Shown here piece by piece: positions 31,967 to 45,900 of a stretch of DNA of 64,000 bases (position 1 is its first letter; each line of letters begins with the position of its first letter). The stretch covers positions 11,856,501-11,920,500 of the forward strand of contig JBBMNZ010000018.1 of assembly GCA_037954325.1 (NCBI GenBank). Direction: 5' to 3'. Below the pieces are notes generated by a model. The model was not told where the DNA came from and made no database searches. It saw only the letters and a program-made list of their open reading frames with translations. A program made the translations under genes and the position numbers. This DNA is from Fistularia commersonii. Its lineage: Eukaryota; Chordata; Actinopteri; Syngnathiformes; Fistulariidae.

Positions 31967-34945
31967 AGTATGCATTTTGTATGATATCGGTTGATCATTT
32001 TGCAATTTAAACATAGTATACAACACACTCTTAGCATATCAGTGGCATGTTAGTGAGATGCTGAAGTGCCTATATTTTCACGGACACCTCATTTTCCATC
32101 ATGATGCTCATGTTGTGATGGATCACGCTTGTGCGCAAAGTGACACAATTTGGCTCAGCCCTCTGCATCATCATTATTGGCGAAATTAATGTTATAGGCC
32201 GAATCCATAGTTCATCACAGCAACAAGTGAGGCGCGATCCAAAAACATCAATAGCGCGTGTGAATCAGGCCTGTTTAATAACTGTGTCTACAGGCTTCAA
32301 ACAGGGGTGGGAGTTTCTCTGTGACCTTTGCTCTTTTCAGGAGATAAAGGATTATTAACATTAATCTATGTCCATATATATATCCCCCAGATCTGCACTA
32401 ATGACTCATTTATAATGCAGTTGCAATGGGAAAAGGACAAAGAACCCTGTGTAGAGGAAATTCCCATTTACATTCAAAGCTGCACTCCAATCGTCCTCTG
32501 GGAGGAATTAATACAAGGCGCTGTCAAACTTTTTTTTTTCCTGAGGTTGCCGTTCTAACAGTCGGCATGCATTTGTGACACGCTTGATAACTTCTCTAAT
32601 CCAAATAGATATATTTATATCCTGGGCGACTCAGATATTGATTTTCTTTCTTCAAGCTTTCACGGGCAAAAGGAATGTCTCTTTAAGCGACGCTTGTGAT
32701 TTTATCAGTGTCACAAACCCAGTGGGTTGTTCACAAACGGTGCGAGAATCATATGCACACACGTCAATAAAGTTCAAAAACAGAAGCGTTATCTCCTCTT
32801 GATATACCAGTCTGACGTCGCCCAGACGTGTTGTTTATCACTTCATCCACTCACGAGCAAAATATAGTTTTATAAAAAAGCGGAAGTTTTGAAGCATTCC
32901 TTTCAAAGGGGAGACCGTTTGTCAAAAAAGTCAAATAAAATTAATTATCCATATAAATCACATATGCATATATAAGATTAATCTTTTTTGCCTATACGGC
33001 CTTCCTGCTAATATCGTTCTTGGATTTGCAATGGATAAGGGTACTAAATAATGGAAGGATACTAAAAATTCCATTTCATAAATAAAAAATTTTATCTTAT
33101 ATTTCTATCCCCTATTCTCTATGTGTAATGCTATTTATACTCTATTTCTACTTCCGGTCTCTTCTGGAATGCTGCAGTAAATAGCAGAAACAATTCTGGA
33201 TTCTTTGTGGATAAATATCATTCCATTTAAGCCACTAGTTTCAAGTGAACGTCGCTTATTATGGCTGGAGTTAACCATAATACTAATTGATGGCTACTTG
33301 CCCACAAAACTTAGGAACGCATAGTATTCATAGATGTTTTTTTTTCCTCAATATTTGAATATTTGAGGCCCAGGCATTATTAGTTGCGTGAACATCAATA
33401 TTATTCTCAGTGAGTAAGATGTTGTACAACGGATATTGGGTGAGTGTGTGTCTGGTTTGAACCGACTGCTGATTCATCAACATCCTTCCTCGCCTTTCGG
33501 GCAGAAGTCGAGCCAGACAGAGAGACACGATTGAATAATGAGTCAGTTATGAATATGTGATGTGATGGATTCAGAAAGAACAAAAACAGAAAATAATTCA
33601 GCATCGCAGTCGCCTCTGGTGAGACAATAATGAGATACGTCGGTCGGGCTGACACTTTGTGAGACCCCGAAGACGTGGAGGTAAATAAGAATTACATAGA
33701 AAAACGTAGCGAACGTCACGGTCAGGAATCAAATTATTACCTGTCCGGTAACATTACCTGTAATATATGTTTAAAGCGCTTCTTTTCATTTTCTCTAATG
33801 ATCTCCGCCTTTGTGTCCATGTCTTCCTTGATGAAGCAGTAAAAGGTATCGAGGCTTCGACATTGTTGCGACCGCACCATTGCTAAGTGAGATTGTCAGA
33901 TAATAAAAGGAATAAAAAATACCAAAGCAGATATAACTGCTACTTTTAATGACCTTTAAACAAAAATATAGGAAAATATAATTCAAACGTTTCATGCTGG
34001 TGCAGACGTTAATGTAAAGAAAATATCGCATTTTATGACCCATCTGTAACCAAAGTAGAAATACCTGTTATTATGAAAAGCTGTCATTCGTATGTGATAA
34101 TGGATTTTCTATTCCCGCTTTTTCTCTTCTCTCTTTTAACATTTCCCGTGTTTCTAAATGCCTTGTCAATTAGCCCTCTTTATAGTCTGAGGGGATCTAA
34201 AAATGGGCGGATCCTTATGAAACAAAATAAAAAAGTCTGCGTGGGAGGACTGCAGCTTTCCATTGGTTACATGATTTATTGGACGCACAGTGTTCGGGTC
34301 TTATTATAGAAAGTGAGTATTCATACGGGGGGCTCGGAGCCAAATCAGAAGGTCAGATGGAACAAGTCTTCACTTGCTATCAGTGTTAGTTTAGAGCTCT
34401 TTGCCAAGTCTCCCTGCTTGAATTTGGCATTGCCCCGTAGCCGTGTGTGTGTGTGTGTGTGAGTGAGGGTGTGGTTTGCTGGCTCCTTGAGATTACACGC
34501 CTTATCAATTAGATTAGCCGCTATGTGCCACTGATCTAGCCTGAGCGGCTGCGTCGCTGTAGGACACTGCATCGTGCACCTCCATCCTGAGCGGCTCTGG
34601 ATCTGCGTTTTTTAAATCTTTGTGTGATATTTTGCAGCAGTTTTATCATTATGCCTGCTCTAGTTGGTCAAATACACACTTTCGTAAAGTGTTTGTTCAA
34701 TTCGGGACTTGTTTCCTGGACTAAATATAAACTGTCAGAAGGAGGTGTGTGTGTGTGATTTGACATTTAGTACTGGACTTTTTATGTGCTTTTTCCCTTT
34801 TTTCATTGTACAATCAAAATCCAGAAATTTGTCAAACTGAATAAAATAACAATTAAAAAAACACCCAAATACAGTAATAATAGCAGTAATAAATAGATAA
34901 ATAATTTTATCTGTGATGGAAAAGTACACATCGTAACTTACTATG
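31967..34945 (+). other. Intergenic, no gene seen
   Basis: AT-rich sequence with a short (TG)n at 34443-34462. No supportable exon or transposon boundary. Confidence 0.5.
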
Positions 34946-34986
34946 TGTACCATAAATACTTACTATTAGTAAGTATTTATGGTACA
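34946..34986. repeat. Near-perfect 41-bp palindrome
   Basis: Arms of 20 bases (gtaccataaatacttacta and its inverse, plus one flanking pair) are separated by a single T. No obvious repeat family. Confidence 0.9.
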
Positions 34987-36239
34987 GATATTTATGGACA
35001 AATCTGATGTACAGACAAACTGTAAATGTGGTTATGGAAATTTCTATTTGGGTTTTTGTTATGTTAAAAAATAAATATATCCGGCGATGTTATTTATTGA
35101 TATTTGCATGCAGTTTATTCTCTTGTGAAATGTGATCTGATGATATACAACTTTACTATCATATCACTTTATATGGTTTTAACATTTTCAATTTACATTG
35201 TGGCATCTGTGTAATTTCATATAAAATACTGAGGAAATGACTTCTGGTTTTTGGTAAATAATGCTTTTAAACATCACTTTGCAAAATGGTCCATCATCCA
35301 GGATAATGTAGGATACTGAGGCTTTGCAAAACACACAAAGCAAGTAACACTCTATCTTTGCTTTCTGCCAGACCTTTTCCACACAGAGAACGACCCGTCC
35401 TCTCAGATGTGTCTATCTATCGAGGGTTTCAACAGCCCTGCAATCTCTTCAATACTCTAAATAATCTCCCTGGAGAAAAGTAGAATCTCTTGAGTCATTT
35501 AAGAGGTTCTTAGAGCCTTTCACTCATTTGGCTACTGTTGTAATGATGCTTCACGTGTTTGCATATTATGGATAAAGGCATTCGTGCACTCACTCGATCC
35601 TTTATTTTACATGCCCTGACCCGCCCAAATTCCACTCTGTGATAAATCAATTTGTTGTGAAGAATGTTGACCTGTATGCATAATACACCGCCCTTTGAAA
35701 GAAATGTCAATTGGATCTTTATTCGTCATAGGAAAAAATAAGTGAGGTAAATCTAAAGCGGCGGTTTGTATCTCCACGTGGATTGAGAATGAATGGCGCC
35801 TGTGGTTATCGGTTATCACTTACTCCAAGCAGGCGAATTGATAAACGCCCTGCGTGCACTTTGGATTATTCCTGCTTTGTTCCGAGTCCCAAGTCACAGT
35901 ACTTCCGCCGCGCTCAACACGAAATTTACATCTCATTTTTCAACATGTGTCAACCGTGCCTGGGTGCTGTAATCATGCCATAATCTTGAAATCCCTCCAA
36001 ATCCCTCGAAATCTGTTCCGTGCAATTCAACCTCAAGGGGTGTTGCACATGTATGTGCATCCATACAAATCCACACCCTGTCCACATCACTTATATGCAA
36101 AAAGTCACTTTTCCATCTGGCAGTAGTGGAATATATCTATCTGTCTATCTATATATATAGAGAGAGATATATATAGATATAGATGTGACTGTGTATATAA
36201 TAAATACACCCACGAACATATTTATACATGTATAAATGT

Positions 36240-36300
36240 ACTATATATGTGTATATAAATTTGATATGTACATATGTGTGTGTGTGTGTGTGTGTGTGTA
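36240..36300. repeat. (TG)n microsatellite in AT-rich run
   Basis: About 12 TG units at 36275-36299, inside an imperfect TA-rich stretch running from about 36130 to 36370. Confidence 0.9.
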
Positions 36301-36459
36301 TTATATGTATATGTACTGTATATGTATATACATATAGATATAATATACACATAATATTATATATATGTATACATTTATGTACAGATTTAACATAACTGTT
36401 TTTATTGTCTGCATCAAACCTGTACTTTGTGAGTTTGCACACTCAAGCTGTTCTAAACT

Positions 36460-36694
36460 TTTTATGCACTTTATGCACAATATGCACAATATGCACCTCA
36501 ACATTTCATTTCTGCACTTTGTCTTTCAACTTGCACATCCTGTTCATTCTGTTTACATTTCTCTGCACTGTTTACATTTATTTGCACATTTTTCATTTTG
36601 TTGCAATACTTACTCATTTTATTTTTGCTCCCTATCTGGTTTCATGTACAGGGAATCACACTAACTGTATATATGACAATAGACACTTTGAATC

Positions 36695-36698
<4 letters not shown>
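36460..36698 (+). repeat. LINE-like 3' tail ending in a (TA)n tract
   Basis: Repeated tgcacaatatgcac and tttacatt units followed by gacaatagacactttgaatc and a ttgaat junction into (TA)n. This resembles the 3' end of a fish non-LTR element that terminates in a simple repeat. No ORF remains. Confidence 0.5.

Positions 36699-36771
<73 letters not shown>
36698..36771. repeat. (TA)n microsatellite
   Basis: About 35 TA units following the LINE-like tail. Confidence 0.9.
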
Positions 36772-36773
<2 letters not shown>

Positions 36774-36961
36774 TATTAAAAATTGTTTCTTTACGCCTGA
36801 ATCATCTTCAAGGTGTGAATATGGTCCGGACTGGGTGCCTCTGATGGACGGCAATGTGCCTAAAGCTGCCAGTTGCCTTTCCGAGTTTGCATGCTGTCAT
36901 TAAGCAAACCTCCTGTAGTCGCCATGGCATTGCATCACTGTTGCTATGGTTTCCTTATCAG

Positions 36962-37058
36962 GGGGGATCTGTCTCTACTCGGTCTGCCATATTTAGTCTG
37001 TTCCTCAGAGTCCTAGCCTCTCTTGCCGACGCTGTCAGTACGACAAATGCACTTCATG
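36962..37058 (+). CDS. Doubtful orphan exon A
   Basis: Acceptor ccttatcag, phase 0 in, phase 1 out (donor gtgtgt). Encodes R-S-A-I-F-S-L-F-L-R-V-L-A-S-L-A-D-A-V, a helix-like segment. It would splice in phase to orphan exon B. It has no start or stop, so it may be chance or a relic of a hAT-type transposase. Confidence 0.22.
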
Positions 37059-37389
37059 GTGTGTGCAGCTCTTTTATGTTTAATTGGGATCAACAATGTT
37101 AAAACGGAAACCTACGAATACCTTCTGGTTGCATATCTTTGTGTTTTAAAGCTCTAACACACTCCTCTTTGAACCTCACATACTGACAATTAAAGAAAAA
37201 AAAAAGATTAAGTAACTGATGAAATTCTTAAACCCTTAAATCCTATTATCCTCTGCTGTAATCCTCGCATCACTTTGGATGTATTGTCCATCAGATTTAA
37301 TATTGTGCCACCAGAGTGAGATTACTGCGGCTACAACATTGGTTTATCACTGCTTTATCTCATCCTGCTTTTTGTATTTTCCAACACAG

Positions 37390-37460
37390 ATGTCGGAGGT
37401 AATGACGGCACAGCAGAAGCCAGATCTTACGGGTTTCTCAAGGAACTAAAATCTAAACAG
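37390..37460 (+). CDS. Doubtful orphan exon B
   Basis: Acceptor ttccaacacag, phase 1 in, phase 0 out (donor gtacaa). Encodes GGNDGTAEARSYGFLKELKS. Joined to exon A the frame stays open. No upstream or downstream partners could be found. Confidence 0.22.
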
Positions 37461-39384
37461 GTACAAATTAGATTTTTTTTTTTTTTTTTTTGACAAATGG
37501 GCCCAAACTGAGGCTTTATCCATCACAACATAATTGCTACAAAACAATGTACAACTTAATTCACTTCTGTTTTTTAAGACGATTCATAAAAGTTTACTTT
37601 TCATAACTTTCAATAAATAATTTTAATTGCATAATCAGACGCATTCACTATGGTATATATGCTCAATGCAAATTTTAACGTATTGAAAGATAAATAAATG
37701 GATATTCTCATATAATTCAATAAGCACTCCAGCAACCAATCACCACTAATCATTGATCTTATATTAAATACAGCGTTCACTTAATTCTATTTTTGTATAG
37801 GATTTCTTTAAAATTCTAGAAATGTTGAGTGCACTCAGGTTGAATTGGGAGGTTCACACCCAAATTGACTCCAGCGGATGGGATCATTGAATTACTGGAA
37901 TGTGTCTGGAGGAGTAACGTGACATTTTATGCTTCCGTGCAGGAATGCATGGCTATGGATGCATTCTGCGCACAGTAAACCCTGTATGACAGTGGAAACT
38001 AGAACCTTTACTGGTGAGTTAAATTTTAACGTATTCTGCTGGTAGCTGGTATGATTCAAATAACTGTATAGATGGACATTTTCCAGACTCATACAGCTCT
38101 TTATAAATTGGGCATTTACTTAAAGTAGATAGCAAGGGGTCTAATCAGATGTTATTTATATGGTGCTAAATCACAAGGAATTCTCAAGGCACTTTCCGTT
38201 TTGCAGGTCTGAACCACACTCTTTGAAATAATTTACAAAAACCCAACATGCACCCCTGAGCAAGCACTTGGGGAGATCACAACTGCCTTTTACCAGCCTG
38301 ATGCGGGCGGCCTTCTGTCTCCACCAGTTGGCTTGCAAAAAAAGAGAAATACAAAAGAGCCTTCATATAAGAGACACATTTTTCATGATTTGGCAACAGA
38401 TAAATAAAAATGTAATAAGTACATACATGCATAAAACAGGAATGAATCATCTATGTTGAGCACAACAGATCCCAGTCAACCTGAAACCTCCCTTTTGTTT
38501 TTTTTAATGCAAATTATAAAAAAAACTTCTCCCCTTGCACAGTTAGGCAGGAGAACTGCGTACCTCAATCAGTGGCTCATTGCAGCTGTTCTATGATCCC
38601 TCAACACAAGAAACTAGTAACGCACATAGAGTTGTTGACAAAAAAAAAACACTGTATGTTGGAATCGTAGTTCATATAGCAAAAGTATCATTAATATTTT
38701 AATAGCGACATACAGTGAGACAGCGATAGGTCTTTGTGCAGAGCACGCCAGCTGTCAGCCGTCAGGCTCAACAATCTGTGAAAATCCAGCGATTTTAAAT
38801 AAAAAATCATCTAAAACTGCTAAATATAACCACTTAATTCTTTTTTTTTCATTTGACATTTTTTTCCTTCCAAGATTGGCAAGGGAGGCACGGCCTCTCC
38901 CGCGTCTCCTGACTACGCGCCGCTGCATTGTAGCGAGCTAGACCTTAGGAAAATAACGGTCAAGAATAACTTGATATTGGGATGATGCACTTCAAAAGAC
39001 TGTTTTAATTCAACAGTCAAAGAACAGGTGCACAACTAACAGTGCAGGTTAGCCTCACACATCAACCACGACATTTTACATGAGTTAAACGATGGAGTTC
39101 TCTAACACAGAACCACGAGAAGCTCCCAACAGTTATCACTTTGCAAAAGGACGCCGCACGCTACAGTATTACAGCATGCTGATAATTTTAGATAAGCATA
39201 AGCAACGGGCTTTGCTTTGCAGACAGGTTGGACGTACATGGGGTTGTTAACGGGAAGCTTATGTGGTCATGGCTAAAAGAAGCAAACATGCAAACAGGCA
39301 CAGATGGCCTGCAGTGATGAATGGGGCCTAACTAGGAGACAATAATGTGCTCATGCACATGATTGTGTAGGAGGGGAGTCTCTG
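37461..39384 (+). other. Intergenic, no gene seen
   Basis: Holds a poly-T run and, at 38870-38935, a GC-rich patch (cacggcctctcccgcgtctc) that could be the end of another DNA transposon. Boundaries not found. Confidence 0.4.
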
Positions 39385-39394
39385 GCGCATGCGC
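39385..39394. promoter_or_regulatory. NRF1-type palindrome in probable scn3b promoter
   Basis: The palindrome gcgcatgcgc is the core NRF1 recognition sequence. It lies about 550 bases before the scn3b ATG in a locally CG-rich patch. No TATA box is obvious. Function is inferred. Confidence 0.4.
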
Positions 39395-39942
39395 ACAAAC
39401 GCGCCGGCTGCTTCCTGCGTTAAGTGACGGCTGGAAAACAAAAGGCAGTGAGCCGCGACTGGGAAATGTCATCAAACATCCCCCAACGAAGGAAACGGGC
39501 TTCAAACGATCAATAGGATTATTCTAAGAGGGGTAAAATATGTGAACCGTTATCGTTGTTCCTTTTGGACTACAAACCGCCGCAAAGAGACTCGGCTTTT
39601 TTTTTTGTTGTTGTTTTTTTTTTTTTTTTTGGAGAATCCACAGGTTTTTCTCATCTTCTTCGGTGTTTTCAGGGTGGACTGCAGCCGCCGCCGAGATATC
39701 ACACAACCACCACTCAAGACGGACTTGTATGTAAACATATAAACGTGATTTCTCCTGTCTGGAGGTGCTAGATGAAGTTACTTCTAACTAGATAGGCTGC
39801 GAATTGCATAACGGAGAATTTCCCCCGCGTTCTTGTCTGAAGGAGGAGGCGCTGTCCTCGGTCCTGAACCCCTCCGCCCCTTAAAAAAAACAAACAAAAA
39901 AAAACTTCCCATCTAAGAACTGGTTTCTCCAGTTAGCCTAAT

Positions 39943-39997
39943 ATGCTAACTCAAACCGGAGTTCACCTGCAAACCTGGTTCCTTTTGATCTGTGCCG
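39943..39997 (+). CDS. scn3b: scn3b exon 1 (start and signal peptide)
   Basis: ATG at 39943-39945, phase 1 out at donor gtgagt. Encodes an N-terminal segment with a W-F-L-L-I-C-A hydrophobic core. The start is the only ATG that gives a signal peptide in frame with exon 2. Confidence 0.85.
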
Positions 39998-42900
39998 GTG
40001 AGTATAACTTTGATGAGTGTAACGTTTAACCTGAATTCAAAAAGTAGGGAGAAATAACCCATGTTGTTGACATTGTCACTGGCCGTGAACGCGCAACCTA
40101 CTTTCCTGAGAGTCCCATCCCGGCTGCAGGGACCAGAGGGCCAAACCTACTTCCTTTTCTTCCTTTCTATCTTCTTTGTTGTGCCTTTGCATGAGCTTTA
40201 AGGGAAAAACAAAACAAAATAGAGAGATGAGATCCATGTTGTCAGGCTGCTTCCCCTCCAACCACTCCTCCTGGAGGGGGGGGAGTTGCAAGTAGTTACA
40301 TAAGAGTACAGGACCCTCTAGTGCAACAGTCATCCATGTGGTAAAGCTCTGTGAGATTTTCAGTGTGTGGAAACAGATTTCCTGTTATTCCTTTTTTTTT
40401 AAATTTATTCGTCAGGTGTTTCTATCTTATCACTTTTTTTCTTTTTTTACACAATTCTTTGCTACGTTCCTCTGAAACATCTGCATCCCGGACTCCTTTC
40501 ATTAATTCCGCCCACTGACAGCTAATGCTAATGGATGAAGAGCATTATTAGTGCTTACTGGCCCGGATGATCTTGGATTTGCGAGCGGAGTCGTGACTCA
40601 AGCGTCTCACTGTGTTCACATAGCTGTATAATTGAATTTGTGTACCATCTTTTTTTTTCAAGCTTTATCAGTTCTGCGTTTTTAGTTCAACATGGAGGCA
40701 AGAGATCCTCCCAGTAAAAATCAAGATTGGGCCACATATTTTTAAATGATTATGAAAATGCAGAGAATCATGCTTAGTTTCACTGAAGGGTCATCGTTGA
40801 TTTTAAAGAGAAAAACAAAAATTCCACATCGTAAATATGTGATCCTTGTGTGCATGCAAATGCATTTTGTTAAAGGATACTTCCAAGGCAAATAACCTCA
40901 TTAGAGAAAATAGACCGGGGTTTAATCTCTCACAATTCAGCAGCCACGGTCATTGAGTTAATAAGTAATATCCTTTAACAGAACATGTTGGCTTGTGTGA
41001 AGAAAGCAAACCAAGATCACACGATCTCTGCTACTTAAAACACCTATTACAGTTTTAAAACTCTATAAAGAGTTTTAAAACTTGAAAATGCCTAACATTA
41101 TCATACACCATATATTTTTGTTACCGTCGCGTAAACCCAATGCTATTTTTTTTATCGCAACCACCCTCTTTTACCCTCCCAGTCTGTCCGAGCAAGCCAG
41201 TATGCGTCGACGTCCCATCGGGGACAGAAGCGGTGCTGGGAAGAACCATGAAGTTGACGTGCATTTCCTGTATGAAGAGGGAGGAGGTCAAAGCAAAGAC
41301 GCACGTGGACTGGTACTACTTGCCAAAGATTGACGATGGAAAAGACGAAAAAACTCTCGTAAGTCGAGGTCACGATGTTAGGTTACGTGAACGAATGCCC
41401 GTACGTTCGCTGAGAGCAGCTTTTCCTGATTTTCTCCTAGATATACATGTATGAAAATGACAGTCCGATGGAGTTGGACGGACCCTTCAAGGGGCGTCTG
41501 CTCTGGAACGGGAGCCAGGACTTACAAGAAGTCTCCATTTGTATCCTCAATGTCACCTTGAATGACAGCGGTGTCTATGAATGCCACGTGTATCGCGAGT
41601 TTGAATTTGACTTCTACAAACCCTCCGTCTCCATCATCAAGAACATCACGCTGCGGGTGAAAGAGGAAGGTATGCCTTAAAGATTTACCGTTTAATTCTG
41701 TGCTGAGAAGCCGCCGCTTCGACCGATACGCGTCCACGCGGTTTCTAAAGGATTGAAAGAGATCCATAATTCGAATTTCGAGCTTTTATGTTTTCATAAG
41801 CACAAAGTATCCCTCTGCATCGCAACGTGGTTCGGACAAAACACGGTTGAAAGTCTAAGCGCAATTAACACGTAAGCAGAGCCAAAGCAAACATGTAATT
41901 GCTATTTGGACTTGAACGTAAACAGAACCTCCTACAGTCGGCAGTGGCCCTGCAGCGTATCAACAGGAGCCATCACAATTCAGCTAACTCCGATATCTGG
42001 CCCGGTAGAAACACATCGGCGGTGCTCTATGACTTCTCTTTGCTGAACGTTTCCTTCTTTTTCAATTCCCTTTTTTTTTTTTTCAATACCCTTTACCGTC
42101 GCGATTGTACCAAGCGATGCATCGGCCTTAAGGGCAGCCTCTCACTAACATCGCCGCCCACCTTCCCCTACCTTTGTCGTGTCTGTATTGACTGAAGAGG
42201 AATAATTATGTATGTTTTGTCTGCTTTTATTGTCCATCCAAGCTTTCTTCTGTTGTCTTTGAAGGGGTTAATACACACCATCTACTTTGCTATCTTTTTC
42301 AAGGGGTAATGTATTCTGCTTCCCGAATGCTTGGCTTGTTGAATGTCTCATTATCCACCTTTAGCGAATATACAATATGCAGCGATGTGTATATTTGGAA
42401 TAACTCGAATTCCCTGTATTTTCCTCAACTTTTACGCTATTTATAAACGTTTGCATGGTTTCAAAATCTCGAAAGAATCGCAGAAATGGCAAATTGAATT
42501 GGATTATCTGAGCGCAACATTTCAAAGTAAAGTGAAATTTGATCTTTTATACATTTGCAGAATCTCCTTCACGTCTCATACAAAAGTGGTATCAATTTCA
42601 CAAAGCCTTCAGCCAGTGTGTCATACATTATGGGGAGATATCATGTTACAGTAATGATGTTCATGGCAGTAGAATGGATTATCGCATGGCAACGGATTCT
42701 GCGCTTTGTCATGTAAGGAATTAAATGACACTAATAGCCTCTGTTTGTCGAGACTGCAGATTTGAACATGCAAAGCTGTATACTGCTTGGTTGGTGGGCT
42801 CTTTGGAATGTGGTACCCTACATTCAACAACACAGTGGTTCACAGTGGCTAATAAAGTTAGCAATGAATACATTTGGGAGATAAATCAGATAAAATGTTC

Positions 42901-45900
42901 ATTATTGGAGTATTAAGTGCTCTAGCCATTAACCAATGCTATGCCCTGGAAACCACTGTGAGGACGCATTATGTCTTATTCCATGTTTCAAGGTCTTTTG
43001 TGGAGTTTTCGACCACTAGACGCATCTTGGATTCATGTTTTTTTACGTTAACGTTCGGGACTCTATTCTACTTCTGTCCTGCGCACACAAAGAAACGCTG
43101 AATGCAAGCTGGCCGTGTGATTCCTACTGCACAATTATAGCTAATGAACAATTCTAAACTTTGAAATGTATGAGGAGGGCTTTCAAAACGAACAAAAATA
43201 AATGTAAATATTGCATGATTAAATTAAAAGTGAATGTATTAAACAAGGCTGACTTCGCAGATCTTTAAATAAAAAGAAAGGCTTCGACAAAAAACAAAAG
43301 AGTTCATGCGCAGATTTAACTTCATTTCATGCGTATCAAATATTTATTAACATCTTTGACAGTCATCAATATTTCTGTGCAATATGTATATTGTTGAGGT
43401 TAGATGGGTATTTGAAAACCTTACGAAAAACAACTTTAATTTCACACCATAAAAAATTGATGCGATGATGATGATTAAAATGTGATTACAGGATTCTTTG
43501 ATCATATAAAATGCCAAAGACAGAAAGTACTGAAGTATTGATGAATGCCAAAAAGTTGTTAATAAATCTGTTGCCTGCAGTGCAGAACTGATTCATGCTG
43601 CCCAGAAGTTATGAAGTTGTTGCTGAGGGATCTGAAGCAAGGCTCTATGAAATGAACTTCATACGTCTTTTAATGTCAGTAATGGGCCACAACGGCTTCT
43701 AACTCCTCTGACTGAACCCTTGGGCGCAGCAGTAGCTGACCTCATATTAGAAAATAATGTAAGCTGTCTCAGTGTTATGCGCACCATTGCCTGCAAAATA
43801 TTGCATTGCAACTTGCCACAGACATTGTAGTGAAACCTCACCAGAATGTTTTTACATGTTTGTTATATTTATATTTTTTAATGGCATGACTTAAAACATA
43901 GCTCATCATTTTTGCTTATTCTCTTCTTTTATCAAATGCACATGTGACGTCAAGAGAATTGTTTTGTTTGTGTTCTGAATATGCCATGTCTTTGTGAAGC
44001 TCAGAATAAGAATAAGAGCAACTTTATTTATCCCGAAAGAAATTGTTGTGCCAGCGTTTCAAGTTAAACATTACAATAATAAATAATAGTGGGAAATTGT
44101 ATTAACAGTATAAAAAGAGGGGAGAGAATAAGAGATACAAATAAAACTATAAAGTGTCTAAGTAACAAGTCAAGGCTATAAAGTGTCTTCATTTGGGTGT
44201 TTTTGCCAGACAAACATCTGAAATTTCAATTAAATGTTTTCTATATATGGAAAAACATCTTTTACATTTGGTTTCTTGAAGGAAATAAAAAAGAAAATAC
44301 TAATCCTGGGAACAAAACAATATCTTTACAACAAATATCCATCATAGGGAAAATTGATGAGCTAGTTTACAGGAACTATCTTCCCAAAAACCTGCGTTAG
44401 CTTTGTTTGTTATACAGGCTTACAAAGACAAACTTTGAATTATTAGCGCAAACTTAAACTAAATGCGCATAATGTCTTATTTATTACAAGCGATAGTCAA
44501 ATGCAAGTCAGCGGGGTTGCTCATACATGTACATGCTTGGCATACTTTCCAAAGGCCGTGAATAAATAATATCGCTAGTCTATTCAGCACAAAACATTCA
44601 AAGGTTGTACTCTGAATTATGCATCTTCTTCCTGCCGTTTGTGCTCGACAGCCATTGAAGACGCCACCGCCTTCTACTCGGAGATCATGATGTATGTGCT
44701 GCTGGTTTTCCTGACTTTCTGGCTGCTCATAGAAATGGTCTACTGTTACCGGAAGATCTCCAGGTCCGATGAGCAGCCACAGGATGCAGCGTGAGTCTCA
44801 CACACTTCGATATAGAGATGCATCACAGGCCACATAGACGAGTGTGAGTCGCGCAGGTTAAAAGAACATATTCAAAATATTTTCCAAAATGAGCCCGTTG
44901 CCGAAAGCAATAGATTGTTTCTATTCCGTGCCCATATTATTTAGCTGTAACGACCTCACCGTGTGCCCCATAATATCATTATTGAAGCAATCATGAGGCA
45001 GACGGAATAGAACAGAAAGTGCAGAACAGAAAGGTAAGTGAGTTCACAATGGATCAGATTGTAAAAGTAATCTGTTTTTTTTTTCAATTTGATTGTCTTG
45101 ACAGGTCTTAATAGTAAGCACTGCTGACTTTTAATTTTTTTTTTTCTCCCTTGAACATCCTTCTTATAAGCATAGCTCTGCCAGTCTGACTATTGCATCA
45201 CCTTGTCAGCACTGACAAAACCCCCGAAAGCACCTGTATAGTCAGCTCCCGACGGATTGGAATTGTGTTGACGAGTCAGTCCAGATTGACAACATTTTAA
45301 CAGGCAATTTATGTCCTGAATGGAATCGTAATGTGCGGGTCCGCCTTCGCTGGCTTTGCAGACAAATACGACTGACTCCATTCCTGAGTCTATTTACCGC
45401 GAAGTGTGTTTCATTCAGGGCGGAAATCGTAAAAGACCTTGCTTACAGAGCTCTAATACGCTCAAGTACAAGTTACTCATTTCACTGAGCAACTCGTACC
45501 TATTCACGTGAGTTTTATTTTTAGTAATAGGAAAATATGATATTATTCAGACATTTTATTCTATGAAAAATACATTCAAACTTTTGGATCGACTCGACGA
45601 TTTAAATCTTCGTGGCCAAGGTAAAGAAAGAACCATCTGACTAATGTTCTGTGATATAAGAATTGCGTTCACCTTGCGTTTTACTCCTAACTAGCATGAG
45701 GAACAGAGAAACATTAACTCAAGAGCAACTGTTCAATTTATGTATTGGATGTACGTGACCCATCGATTCCTATGCCAAAAGAGTTAATGGCCCGTGGCCA
45801 CCTCATGGACATTATTGACAAGTTGGCCCACACATTTTGCAGTAAGAAGCTACACGCTGAGCCTCTTAGCTTGCTGGGCTTTATGGATACGTGCTGCTTC

